From NCBI RefSeq assembly GCF_042433915.1, contig NZ_JBHLUN010000004.1:1-64000 (forward strand): 64,000 nucleotides of DNA, written 5' to 3'. The DNA is from Roseomonas elaeocarpi (GTDB taxonomy: Bacteria; Pseudomonadota; Alphaproteobacteria; Acetobacterales; Acetobacteraceae). The position numbers and the translations under genes were made by a program. Positions 1-8,078 of the stretch are shown here, piece after piece (positions within the stretch are counted from its first letter, which is position 1; each line of letters starts with the position of its first letter). A model generated the notes under the pieces. That model was not told where the DNA came from, made no database searches, and worked only from the letters and a program-made list of their open reading frames with translations.

Positions 1-315
1 GCGCGCCACCAGCGGCCCCAGCACCAGCACCGAGGCGCGCATCTTGCGCACCAGGTCATAGGGCGCCTCGAGGTTGCTCGCCTCGCCACCCATGGTGAGG
101 GTGCGCGCGCGCGTGTCGTGCTCCACCGACAGCCCGTGCTGGGCCAGCAGCCGCGCCATGGTGCGCACGTCCTCCAGCGCAGGCGCGTTTTCCAGCACCA
201 GCGGCGCCTCGCCCAGCAGGGATGCCGCCATCAGCGGCAGCGCCGCGTTCTTCGCACCCCCCACCGCAATCGTGCCGCGCAAAACACGTCCACCCGTCAA
301 GCGTATCCGGTCCAT
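1..315 (-). CDS. murA: UDP-N-acetylglucosamine 1-carboxyvinyltransferase, N-terminal part (runs off window)
   Basis: MurA transfers enolpyruvate to UDP-GlcNAc, the first committed step of peptidoglycan synthesis in the cytoplasm. The visible 105 codons begin MDRIRLTGGRVLRGTI and contain VGGAKNAALPLMAA, the conserved N-terminal substrate-binding Lys-Asn motif of the EPSP-synthase fold. The frame is open to base 1, so about three quarters of the protein, including the catalytic Cys loop near residue 115, lies outside the window. The ATG at 315 is chosen because it matches the family N-terminus; a G-rich stretch precedes it. It lies next to a peptidoglycan-recycling module, which may be coincidence or a cell-wall grouping. 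Confidence 0.93.
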   Translation of the reverse strand, partial: MDRIRLTGGRVLRGTIAVGGAKNAALPLMAASLLGEAPLVLENAPALEDVRTMARLLAQHGLSVEHDTRARTLTMGGEASNLEAPYDLVRKMRASVLVLGPLVAR

Positions 316-652
316 CAGCCCCAATCCCCCTTCTGCGGTCCGCTGACCGGCACGCGTCGCGGCAGGGCGGGTCCTCGCCAGCCCGGCGACAAACCCTTCT
401 CCTGATCGCGCAGCCGGCCGGTCCCGGGTGCCCCCGCACCCGCACGAACCGGGAAGCCCCCCAGGACTTCCCCTCGCCGGCCTGCATACACGCCGCGGGG
501 TGGATCGGACAGGCGCTTGCACCTGGCCGGGCGAGGGCCGTCAGGGCCGCCGGGTCGCGCCGATCCGCCGGCCAGAACCCTGGCGGGCGTAGCGCGGGGC
601 ACCCGTTCAGCCGCCCCGCCGTTCAGGGCCACCCCGCTCAAGGTCACCCCGT
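316..652. other. intergenic region upstream of murA
   Basis: This 337-bp stretch lies between the murA start and the end of the GntR regulator gene, both on the minus strand. I see no gene with a family signature. Its right end holds a degenerate 15-bp tandem repeat (listed separately). The murA promoter must lie here, but no convincing -35/-10 pair is visible. Confidence 0.5.
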
Positions 653-663
653 TCAGGGTGGCG
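603..663. repeat. degenerate 15-bp tandem repeat, four units
   Basis: Units begin CCGTTCAG (603), CCGTTCAGGGCCACC (619), CCGCTCAAGGTCACC (634) and CCGTTCAGGGTGGCG (649). The last unit overlaps the 3' end of the GntR gene. No function is apparent. It is one of several short tandem repeats between genes in this window. Confidence 0.6.
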
Positions 664-1444
664 AGGGGATCCGGCGCATCTCCGCCACGAAGTCGTAGCG
701 GTCGCCGCGATAGGTGGAGCGGGTGAACTCCACCGCCGAGCCGTCCTCGCGGTAGCCGTGGCGGACCGTGCACATCACCGGGCTGCCCGGCGCGATGCCC
801 AGCAGCCGGGCGTCGGCCGCGGTGGCGGCGGCGGCGCGCAGCAGCTGCAGGGCGCGGGCCGGCGCGTGCCCGCGCGCTTCCAGCACCGCGTAGAGCGAGC
901 CCGTCACCAGCGCCGGGTCGGGGATGCAGTCCGCCGGCACCACGGCGCGCTCCACCGCCAGCGGCTCCCCATCGGCGCGGCGGATGCGCACGAAGCTGGC
1001 CACCCGGCGCCCGGCCGGCAGCGCCAGCGCCACCACCTCCTCGGCGGAGGGCAGGCGGATCACCTGCTCCACCCAGGTCTGCCCGGGTTCGGCGCCGCGC
1101 GCGGCCATGTCCTCGCTGAAGCTCGACAGCCGGGCGAGCGGCTGGTTGATGCGCGCCGCCACGAAGGTGCCCGAGCCGTGGCGCGAGGCCACCAGTCCGC
1201 GCGAGGCCAACTCCTCCACCGCCTTGCGCACCGTGGTGCGCGACAGGCCGGTGCGGGTGGCCAGCACGCGCTCGGGCGGCAGCGCCTCGCCCGGGCGCAG
1301 CACGCCGCGCTCCACCGCCGCGGCCACCCGTCCCGCCAGCGCCAGGTAGAGCGGCGCGCTGCCGCCTTCCTCCGGCGGGATCGGCCGCCACGGATCTTCG
1401 GGCGCCGTGCCGCCCATCACCGCGCCACCGGCTTCAGCCACCAT
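653..1444 (-). CDS. GntR-family (HutC/NagR-like, UTRA domain) transcriptional regulator
   Basis: A 263-residue regulator with an N-terminal winged helix-turn-helix (about residues 30-97; PPERVLATRTGLSRTTVRKA is the recognition region) and a C-terminal UTRA ligand-binding domain (about 115-255). UTRA members commonly sense sugar phosphates, including GlcNAc-6-P in NagR/DasR. The start overlaps the end of murQ by 11 bp, so the two are probably cotranscribed. By position it is the likely repressor of murQ and of the divergent kinase-anmK-transporter-nagB operon, acting at the TTGGTATCG repeats between them. An alternative ATG nine codons downstream (1417) would remove the overlap. The family call is firm; the ligand is inferred. 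Confidence 0.9.
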   Translation of the reverse strand: MVAEAGGAVMGGTAPEDPWRPIPPEEGGSAPLYLALAGRVAAAVERGVLRPGEALPPERVLATRTGLSRTTVRKAVEELASRGLVASRHGSGTFVAARINQPLARLSSFSEDMAARGAEPGQTWVEQVIRLPSAEEVVALALPAGRRVASFVRIRRADGEPLAVERAVVPADCIPDPALVTGSLYAVLEARGHAPARALQLLRAAAATAADARLLGIAPGSPVMCTVRHGYREDGSAVEFTRSTYRGDRYDFVAEMRRIPSPP

Positions 1445-2384
1445 CGCGCCCCACCGCGCCGCGCTCCGCAGCAGCAGCCTCGCGCGCGCGCCGCAGATTG
1501 TTGCCGGCAGCCCGCAGCCGCGCCGCCGCCTCGTCGCGCCCGAAGCCGTCGATCATCAGCACCGCGCGCGGGATGTCGCCGCCCGAAGCCTCCCAGGCCG
1601 CGGCCGCATCCTCCAGCGGCGCTTCCGCCAGTGCCGCGATGATGCGCTTGGAGCGTTCCACCAGCTTGGCATTGGTGGCCACGACGTTGACCATCAGCCC
1701 CCGGTACACCCGGCCCAGCTCCGTCATCAGCCGCGTGGAGAACAGGTTCAGCGCGATCTTCTGCGCCGTGCCCGCGCTCATCCGGGTGGAGCCCGCCAGG
1801 AATTCCGGCCCGGTTTCCAGCGCCACGGGGAACTCGGCCTCGGCCAGCAAGGGCGCCGCGGGGTTGTTGCTGAAGCCCACCGTCACCGCGCCGGCCTCGC
1901 GTGCGGCGACCTGCACCGCGCGGGTGTAGCGCGTGGTGCCCGAGGCCGCGACCGAGAGCACCACGTCTGCCGGCGTGGGCCGCAGCGCCAGGATCTCGCG
2001 CCGGCCGGCCTCGGCATCGTCCTCGGCGCCTTCCACCGCGCGCACCAGCGCCGGCTCGCCGCCCGCCATCAGGAAGTGGAGGCGCTCCAGAGGCCAGCCG
2101 AAGGTCGGGTAAAGCTCCACCCCGTCCTGCGCCGCGAGCCGCCCCGAGGCCCCGGCCCCGCAATAGATCAGCCGCCCGTGCTCCCCCAGCCGCGCCGCCG
2201 CCTCGGCCACCGCGGCGCCGATGGCGGGCAGCGCCGCGCGCACCGCCACGAAGGCGCCGATCTGGTTTTCCAGCATCGCCGCCAGCGCCTCGTCGCGCGG
2301 CCAGTCCTCCGCGTCGCGGTAGCGGCGGAGGCTGGCCTCGGTCGCGGGGGCGGCGGGGGATGCCGGTGCGGGCTGCTGAACCAT
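1434..2384 (-). CDS. murQ: N-acetylmuramic acid 6-phosphate etherase
   Basis: MurQ cleaves the lactyl ether of MurNAc-6-P to give GlcNAc-6-P and D-lactate, the central step of cytoplasmic muropeptide recycling. The 316 residues contain the SIS-domain signature CGAGASGRLAAQDGVELYPT and the MurQ motif GSTRMSAGTAQKIALN. Length is close to the usual 300. The ATG at 2384 is preceded by a GGAG about 10 nt upstream. Its product feeds the deacetylase and NagB encoded on the other strand; its substrate, MurNAc-6-P, is made by AnmK, also encoded there. Confidence 0.95.
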   Translation of the reverse strand: MVQQPAPASPAAPATEASLRRYRDAEDWPRDEALAAMLENQIGAFVAVRAALPAIGAAVAEAAARLGEHGRLIYCGAGASGRLAAQDGVELYPTFGWPLERLHFLMAGGEPALVRAVEGAEDDAEAGRREILALRPTPADVVLSVAASGTTRYTRAVQVAAREAGAVTVGFSNNPAAPLLAEAEFPVALETGPEFLAGSTRMSAGTAQKIALNLFSTRLMTELGRVYRGLMVNVVATNAKLVERSKRIIAALAEAPLEDAAAAWEASGGDIPRAVLMIDGFGRDEAAARLRAAGNNLRRAREAAAAERGAVGRDGG

Positions 2385-2386
2385 CC

Positions 2387-2555
2387 TGATACCACTCCAA
2401 ACCGGGACCTTCGGTTCCCGCTGCCTCGCCCAGGTGCGCCGGGCACCCGCTTCACCCACAGTGCCCCGACCCAGGGCCTGAAAGAAGTGCCCATTCCGGA
2501 CAGACCGATCAAGTAAAGCTTTGCCAATTGGTATCGGGTTGGTATCGTCCAAACC
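2387..2555. promoter_or_regulatory. divergent murQ / kinase-operon control region with TTGGTATCG repeats
   Basis: Two direct repeats TTGGTATCG (2528-2536 and 2539-2547) lie 11 bp apart, about one helical turn, just upstream of the kinase ATG. The second continues into TCCAAACC (2548-2555). A related TGATACCACTCCAAACC (2387-2403) abuts the murQ start. TTGCCA (2521-2526) and TATCGT (2543-2548), spaced 16 bp, make a plausible promoter whose start point would fall at or next to the ATG at 2556. The repeats would then cover the promoter core, as for a repressor. The GntR protein encoded beside murQ is the obvious candidate, by inference. Confidence 0.5.
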
Positions 2556-3500
2556 ATGATCACGCCGCGATACGTGCTCGCCCTCGACGGCGGCGGCAGC
2601 AAGACCGAGGCCGAGCTGCGCCGGGCGGACGGCACGCTGCTGGCGCGCGGGCGCGGCGGCCCGGCCAACCTGTTCCGTGACCGCGACGGCGCGCTGGCGG
2701 CCGTCGAGTCGCTGTGGCAGCGCTGCTGCGACGGCGCGGCGCTCGACCCCGAAACCGCGCGCGGCGAGACCGCGCTCAGCGCCGGCCTCGCGGGCGTCAG
2801 CGCCGCCGGGGCCGTGGAAGCCTTCGGCCACGCGTTCCGCGGCTTCGGCGCCGCCCACCTGTCGAGCGACGCCTTCGTGGCGCTGCTCGGCGGCTTCGGG
2901 GGTGCGCCGGGGGTGCTGCTCTCGGTCGGCACCGGCACCGTGGCCTGCCTGCGCGACCGCGACGGCGGCTTCCGCAGGCTCGGTGGCTGGGGCTTCCCGG
3001 TGGGCGACCGCGGCGGCGGCGCCTGGCTCGGGCTGCAGCTCCTCACCGCCTGGCTGGAACACCGCGACGGCGTCCACACCGCCGAAAGCTCCGCCCTGCT
3101 GTGGCGCGCGGTGGAGGAACGCCTCGGCACCGACCGCACCGCGATCCTCGCCTGGCTGCGCGAGGCCGCACCCGCCCATTTCGCCACGCTGGCGCCGCTG
3201 GTGGCCGAGGCCGCGCTGCGCGGCGACGCCTTCGCCGCGGCGCTGCTGGACGAGGCCGCCACCCACCTCGCGCGGCTGGCGCTGGCGCTGGAACCCTCGG
3301 CCGGGGTGCCGGTGCTGGTCGGCGGCGGCCTCGCCCCGGCGCTGCGGCCCCGGCTGGCGCGCATCCTGGGCAGCACCCTTCTGGCACAGGGCCGGCAGCC
3401 GACGCCGCTGCACGGGGCCTGGCTGGTGGGAACCGGCCGCTTCCCGCCGGAACTCGCCGCGCCACCCTCCCCCCATCCCGGCAGCAAGGGCGCCGCATGA
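2556..3500 (+). CDS. BadF/BadG/BcrA/BcrD-type N-acetylglucosamine kinase
   Basis: A 314-residue ASKHA-fold ATPase. Phosphate-binding motif 1 is LDGGGSKTE near residue 9; the second is VGTGTVACL; GGWGFPVGDRGGGAWLG and VGGGLAP follow as in the BadF-type amino-sugar kinases (GlcNAc kinase, MurK). The likely reaction is ATP-dependent 6-phosphorylation of GlcNAc, perhaps also MurNAc, released from the cell wall. It is first in the plus-strand operon and its stop overlaps anmK (ATGA). No Shine-Dalgarno is visible before the ATG and the predicted start of transcription is at the ATG, so the mRNA may be leaderless. A glucosamine or MurNAc kinase role is not excluded. Confidence 0.85.
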   Translation: MITPRYVLALDGGGSKTEAELRRADGTLLARGRGGPANLFRDRDGALAAVESLWQRCCDGAALDPETARGETALSAGLAGVSAAGAVEAFGHAFRGFGAAHLSSDAFVALLGGFGGAPGVLLSVGTGTVACLRDRDGGFRRLGGWGFPVGDRGGGAWLGLQLLTAWLEHRDGVHTAESSALLWRAVEERLGTDRTAILAWLREAAPAHFATLAPLVAEAALRGDAFAAALLDEAATHLARLALALEPSAGVPVLVGGGLAPALRPRLARILGSTLLAQGRQPTPLHGAWLVGTGRFPPELAAPPSPHPGSKGAA

Positions 3501-4765
3501 TCGTGATCGGCCTGATGTCCGGCACCTCGGTGGACGCGATCGACGCCGCCGCCGCGGAGTTCCTGTGGCGCCGCACCGAGATCGTGCTGCGCCCCTTGGG
3601 TCATGCCGAGTTCCCCTGGCCGGACGGCACCCGCGCCCGCCTGCTCGACGCGCTGCCCCCCGCCGGCACCAGCATGGCGGAGGTCTGCGCGCTCGACACC
3701 CTGGCGGGCGAGGCCTTCGGCGCGGCGGCGGATCGCGCCGTGCGGGAACTGGCGGGCGGCCGGGCGGACCTCGTCGTGTCGCACGGACAGACGGTGTTCC
3801 ACTGGATCGAAGGCGGACGGGCGCGCGGCACGCTGCAGATCGGCCAGCCCGCCGCGATCGTGGAGGCCACCGGCCTGCCGGTGATCTCCGACATCCGCGC
3901 CCGCGACGTGGCGGCGGGCGGCCAGGGCGCGCCGCTGGCCAGCACGCTGGACGCGCTGTGGCTGGCGGGCACCGACGGGCGGCGCCGCGCGGCGCTCAAC
4001 CTCGGCGGCATCGCCAACATCACGGTGGTGGGCCGCGCCGGCGAGCCGGTGCTGGGCTTCGACACGGGACCGGCCAACTGCCTCCTCGACGTGGAGGCCG
4101 CGCGGCTGAGCAACGGGCAGCGCAACAGCGACACGGACGGGGCGCTGGCGCTGTCGGGCACGGTGCGCCCCGACCTGCTCGCACGGCTGCTGGAGGATGC
4201 CTATTACAGCCAGCCTGCGCCCAAGAGCACGGGGCGGGAGCTGTTCCACACCGACTACACCCGCGAGCGGCTTCGCGGCCTGCCGCCGGCCAGCGGGCCG
4301 GACCTGATGGCGACCCTCACCGAACTCACCGCCCGGACGGTGGCCGCCGCCTGCGCCGCGCACGGGGTGGTGGAGGTCGTGGCCTCAGGCGGCGGCACGC
4401 GCAACCCGGCGCTGATGGCGGCGCTGCGGCGCAACCTCGCCCCCGCGGTGCTGCTGACCAGCGAGGAGCGCGGCCTGCCCACCGACGGCAAGGAAGCCTA
4501 CCTGATGGCGCTGCTGGGCTTCCTGTCCTGGCACGCCGTGCCGGGCGTGGCGCCGGGGGCCACGGGCTCGCGCACGCCGCGCGTGCTGGGCCGGATCTCG
4601 CCCGGCGACGCGCCGCTGCGCCTGCCCGATCCCGCGCCCGCCCCCACCGCGCTGGTGATCGAGCCCGCCGGCCCGTCGGCCCTCCCCGCGGCGGATGGCC
4701 CCGGCCCGTCACCCGCCGACTACCCCCCCGCCGCCACCCCAGACCTCCCCAGCGACCGGGCCTGA
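3497..4765 (+). CDS. anmK: anhydro-N-acetylmuramic acid kinase
   Basis: AnmK converts 1,6-anhydroMurNAc plus ATP and water to MurNAc-6-P, which MurQ then cleaves. The 422 residues carry GLMSGTSVDAIDAA at the N-terminus, SHGQTVFHW, the family block RARDVAAGGQGAPL, NLGGIANIT and GFDTGPANCLLD (catalytic Asp). The body matches the usual length of about 370. About 45 extra C-terminal residues rich in Pro and Ala (after PRVLGRISPG) look like a disordered tail. The ATG overlaps the kinase stop codon, so translation is coupled. Confidence 0.95.
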   Translation: MIVIGLMSGTSVDAIDAAAAEFLWRRTEIVLRPLGHAEFPWPDGTRARLLDALPPAGTSMAEVCALDTLAGEAFGAAADRAVRELAGGRADLVVSHGQTVFHWIEGGRARGTLQIGQPAAIVEATGLPVISDIRARDVAAGGQGAPLASTLDALWLAGTDGRRRAALNLGGIANITVVGRAGEPVLGFDTGPANCLLDVEAARLSNGQRNSDTDGALALSGTVRPDLLARLLEDAYYSQPAPKSTGRELFHTDYTRERLRGLPPASGPDLMATLTELTARTVAAACAAHGVVEVVASGGGTRNPALMAALRRNLAPAVLLTSEERGLPTDGKEAYLMALLGFLSWHAVPGVAPGATGSRTPRVLGRISPGDAPLRLPDPAPAPTALVIEPAGPSALPAADGPGPSPADYPPAATPDLPSDRA

Positions 4766-4811
4766 AGACCCGCCGCGCAGCCACCCGAACGAACCGGAAA
4801 GTCCCCCCGAC

Positions 4812-6290
4812 ATGCGCCTGCTCGATTTAACGGTGATCGTGATCTACCTCGTGGCGATCGCCGCGATCGGGTTGCGCCTGTCGGGGCAACAGAACAGCGC
4901 CTCGGCCTATTTCGTGGGTGAGCGCGACCTGCCCTGGTGGGCGGTGTGCTTCTCGATCGTGGCGACCGAGACCAGCACCCTCACCGTGATCAGCGTTCCG
5001 GGCGTGGCCTATCTCGGCGCCTTCGGCTTCGTGGAGCTCTCGATCGGCTACCTCATCGGGCGCACGCTGGTGGCGACGGTGCTGCTGCCGCTCTACATGC
5101 GCGACGGCTTCGTCAGCGCCTACCAGTACCTCAGCCGCCGCTTCGGCACGGGCTTGCAGGTGGTGGCCTCGGTCACCTTCCTCATCACCCGCCTGCTGGC
5201 CGAGGGTGTTCGCCTCTTCGCCTCCGCCATCCCGATCAAGCTGCTGTGCGACGCGATCGGCGTGAACGTGGACTACGTCACGATCATCGTCGGCCTGTCG
5301 CTGATCACGCTGGTCTACACCTATGTCGGCGGCATCCGCGCGGTGATCTGGACCGACGCGATCCAGATGACGCTCTACATCGGCGGCGCGCTGCTCTGCG
5401 TGCTGATCCTGACCAACGAGATCCCCGCCGGCGGCCTCGCCCGCGCCTGGGATGCTGGCAAGTTCCAGGTGCTGAACTTCGCAGCGCCGATCCTGACCAG
5501 CCCCTTCAACTGGATCGCGGCGATCATCGGCGGCGCGGTGTTCGGCATGGCCTCGCACGGCACCGACCAGCTGCTGGTGCAGCGCGTGCTGGCCTGCCGC
5601 ACCCTGCGTGACGGACAGCGGGCGATGATCGGCAGCGCGGTGATGGTGGGCATCCAGTTCGCGCTGTTCTCGCTGGTGGGCACGCTGCTCTGGGTGCACC
5701 TCGACGGCCGCTCCATCGCCGAACTGGGCCTTCGCTCGGCCGACGACCTGTTCCCGCGCTTCATCCTGGATGAGCTGCCGGCCGGCATCTCCGGCCTGTT
5801 GATCGCGGGCATCCTGGCCGCCACCATGGGCTCCCTGAGCTCGGCGCTGAACTCCATGGCAAACTCCACCGTGGCCGACCTGTGGCGCACCCTGGCCGGC
5901 CCCACCTCGGACGAGCGGATGCTGCGCATCTCGCGCATCTTCACCGTGGTCTGGGCGGTGGTGATGGCGGGCTTCGCCTGCCTCTTCACCGACACCAAGA
6001 GCTCCGTGGTGCTGCTGGGACTGGGGATCGCCGGCTACACCTACGGCGCGCTGCTGGGCGCCTTTGTCCTGGGCCTCGTGGTGCGCCGCGCCAGCCAGCG
6101 CGACGCGGTGGTGGCCTTCCTGGCGACGGTGGCGGTGATGAGCTGGGTGGTGCGCTCCTATACCCTGGCCTTTACCTGGTACGTGCCGCTGGGGGTCGTG
6201 GTCACGCTGCTGGTGGGCGGGCTGCTGTCGCTGACCCACGCGGCGCCCACGCCGCGGCGCGACGACGTGGCGGCGGGGCTGGCGCGGTGA
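4812..6290 (+). CDS. sodium:solute symporter (SSS/SLC5 family)
   Basis: A 492-residue inner-membrane protein with about 13 hydrophobic segments. It starts MRLLDLTVIVIYLVAIAAIG and contains the SSS-type stretch GERDLPWWAVCFSIVATETS. The ATG at 4812 is chosen because the first membrane helix follows at once; a longer in-frame extension to 4695 is Pro-rich and not helix-like. Lying between anmK and a deacetylase/nagB pair, it probably imports an amino sugar or cell-wall sugar (GlcNAc, MurNAc or anhydroMurNAc) driven by Na+. The substrate is inferred. Its TGA overlaps the GTG start of the next gene. Confidence 0.9.
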   Translation: MRLLDLTVIVIYLVAIAAIGLRLSGQQNSASAYFVGERDLPWWAVCFSIVATETSTLTVISVPGVAYLGAFGFVELSIGYLIGRTLVATVLLPLYMRDGFVSAYQYLSRRFGTGLQVVASVTFLITRLLAEGVRLFASAIPIKLLCDAIGVNVDYVTIIVGLSLITLVYTYVGGIRAVIWTDAIQMTLYIGGALLCVLILTNEIPAGGLARAWDAGKFQVLNFAAPILTSPFNWIAAIIGGAVFGMASHGTDQLLVQRVLACRTLRDGQRAMIGSAVMVGIQFALFSLVGTLLWVHLDGRSIAELGLRSADDLFPRFILDELPAGISGLLIAGILAATMGSLSSALNSMANSTVADLWRTLAGPTSDERMLRISRIFTVVWAVVMAGFACLFTDTKSSVVLLGLGIAGYTYGALLGAFVLGLVVRRASQRDAVVAFLATVAVMSWVVRSYTLAFTWYVPLGVVVTLLVGGLLSLTHAAPTPRRDDVAAGLAR

Positions 6291-7171
6291 GCGATCCCAA
6301 CCCCTACCTGGCCAACCCCTACCTGGACTGGGTGCGCGGGCTGGAAGCCTCGCTGCGCGCCGCCGCCGCCCTGGAGCCGCCGGCCCCGGCGGAGGCGCCG
6401 GCGCCCGCCCCCGCCGGCACGCCGGAACGTACGGCCCTGATCTTCGCGCCCCATCCGGATGACGAGGTGATCGTGGGCGCCCTGGCGCTGCGCCTCCAGC
6501 GAGAGCTCGGCTTCCGCGTCACCGACGTGGCCGTGACGCTGGGCAGCAACCTCGCGCGACGTCCCGGCCGCCTGGCGGAGCTCCGAGCCGCCTGCCGCGC
6601 GCTGGGCTTCGCCCTGGCCCTTCCGGTGCCCGACGGGCTGTCGGGCATCAACCCCCGGGCGGAACAGGCCGAGCCGGAAAACTGGGAGGCCGCCGTCGCC
6701 GCGGTGGCCGCGCTGCTGGAAGCGCACCGCCCGGCGGTGGTCTTCCTGCCGCACGAGCACGACTGGAACGTCACCCATACCGGCACCCACCGCCTGGTGC
6801 TGGCGGCGATGCGGCGGCTCCCGGCGCTGCGCTGCCTCACGGTCGAAACGGAGTTCTGGGGCGCCATGGCCGCGCCCAACCTCATGGTGGAATCCTCGGC
6901 CGAGGATGTGGCGGAACTGGTGTCCGCGCTGGCGCTGCACCGGGGCGAGGTCGCCCGCAACCCCTACCACCTGCGCCTGCCGGCCTGGATGATCGACAAC
7001 GTCCGCCGGGGTGCGGAGCTGGTGGGCGGCCAGGGCGGCACGGCGCCCGACCTCGCCTTCGCCACGCTCTACCGGCTGCGGCGCTGGGAAGCGGGCGCCT
7101 GGCACGAGGTCCTGCCCGCGGGTCAGGTCCTGGGCCGCCACGGCAGCCTCGCCCCCCTCTTCGCCGGCTGA
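6287..7171 (+). CDS. PIG-L/LmbE-family deacetylase, candidate GlcNAc(-6-P) deacetylase
   Basis: A 294-residue protein of the zinc-dependent PIG-L family, which removes acetyl groups from GlcNAc units. The metal site is visible as APHPDDEVIVGA (His-Pro-Asp-Asp near residue 62) and a downstream His in THTGTHRLV. The first 45 residues are Ala/Pro-rich. The GTG start overlaps the symporter stop (GTGA). It is followed after 13 bp by nagB. No nagA is present, and NagB needs deacetylated glucosamine-6-P, so the simplest reading is that this enzyme replaces NagA. Direct evidence for the substrate is lacking; it could act on free GlcNAc or another acetamido sugar. Confidence 0.88.
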   Translation: MSDPNPYLANPYLDWVRGLEASLRAAAALEPPAPAEAPAPAPAGTPERTALIFAPHPDDEVIVGALALRLQRELGFRVTDVAVTLGSNLARRPGRLAELRAACRALGFALALPVPDGLSGINPRAEQAEPENWEAAVAAVAALLEAHRPAVVFLPHEHDWNVTHTGTHRLVLAAMRRLPALRCLTVETEFWGAMAAPNLMVESSAEDVAELVSALALHRGEVARNPYHLRLPAWMIDNVRRGAELVGGQGGTAPDLAFATLYRLRRWEAGAWHEVLPAGQVLGRHGSLAPLFAG

Positions 7172-7184
7172 GAGGACCCGTTCG

Positions 7185-7976
7185 GTGGAAGTGATCATCC
7201 GCCCCGACGCCGAGACCGCCACCGCCCTGGCGGCCCGCCTGATCGCCGAGCGGGTGCGCGCCAAGCCCTACACCGTGCTGGGCCTGGCGACGGGACGCAC
7301 CATGGAGCGCGTCTACGACCACCTCGTCGCCCTGCACCGCGAAACGGCGCTCAGCTTCCGCAACTGCGGCAGCTTCAACCTCGACGAATACATCGGCCTC
7401 GCGGCGGAGGACCCGCAATCCTACCGGCACTACATGCGGGAGAAACTGTTCAGCCGCGTCGACATCGACCCGGCGCGCACGCACGTCCCCGACGGCATGG
7501 CCACGGACCTTTCGGCCGAGGCGCTGCGCTACGAGGCGCTGATCCGCGAGGCCGGCGGCATCGACCTGCAGCTGCTGGGCATCGGCGAGAGCGGGCATAT
7601 CGGCTTCAACGAGCCGCTCTCGGCGCTGATGTCGCGCACCCGCGACAAGGCGCTGACCCTGACCACGCGGCAGCAGAACGCCGCGATGTTCGGCGGCGAC
7701 GTCGACGCGGTGCCGACGCGGGCGCTGACCATGGGCGTGGGCACGATCCTCGACGCGCGGGAAGTGATCCTGGTGGCCACCGGCGCGGCCAAGGCCGCGA
7801 TCCTGGCGCGCGCCGTGGAAGGGCCGGTCACCGCGATGATCAGCGCCTCGGCCCTGCAGCTGCACCCGCGCTGTAAGGTGATCGTGGACGAGGCCGCCGC
7901 CGCCGCGCTGACGCAGGGTGAGTACTACCGCTGGGTCTTTGCCAACGAGCCGGAATGGGCCCCCTACCGGGACTGA
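7185..7976 (+). CDS. nagB: glucosamine-6-phosphate deaminase
   Basis: NagB converts glucosamine-6-P to fructose-6-P and ammonium, joining amino-sugar recycling to glycolysis. The 263 residues show the substrate loop GLATGRTM, NLDEYIGLA and the catalytic stretch GIGESGHIGFNEP with its His and Glu. The Asp of E. coli NagB that pairs with this His is Ser here; other NagBs also vary at this position. The GTG at 7185 has AGAGGA about 9 nt upstream; a second GTG at 7191 is possible. It is the last gene of the operon and is followed by a strong hairpin. Confidence 0.93.
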   Translation: MEVIIRPDAETATALAARLIAERVRAKPYTVLGLATGRTMERVYDHLVALHRETALSFRNCGSFNLDEYIGLAAEDPQSYRHYMREKLFSRVDIDPARTHVPDGMATDLSAEALRYEALIREAGGIDLQLLGIGESGHIGFNEPLSALMSRTRDKALTLTTRQQNAAMFGGDVDAVPTRALTMGVGTILDAREVILVATGAAKAAILARAVEGPVTAMISASALQLHPRCKVIVDEAAAAALTQGEYYRWVFANEPEWAPYRD

Positions 7977-8036
7977 GCCGGACGCCGCACGGGAACGAAG
8001 CGCTGCCAGGTCAGGCGCGCCCCGGTCCGCGCGACG

Positions 8037-8063
8037 ACGCCCCGCCGGCTCGGGGCGGGGCGT
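8037..8063. terminator. bidirectional hairpin terminator after nagB
   Basis: A perfect 10-bp stem, ACGCCCCGCC (8037-8046) with GGCGGGGCGT (8054-8063), and a 7-nt loop. It lies in the 102-bp space between the convergent nagB and ABC-permease genes. There is no long T-run, so efficiency is uncertain. Confidence 0.6.
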
Positions 8064-8078
8064 TCCGGGATCATCCCC

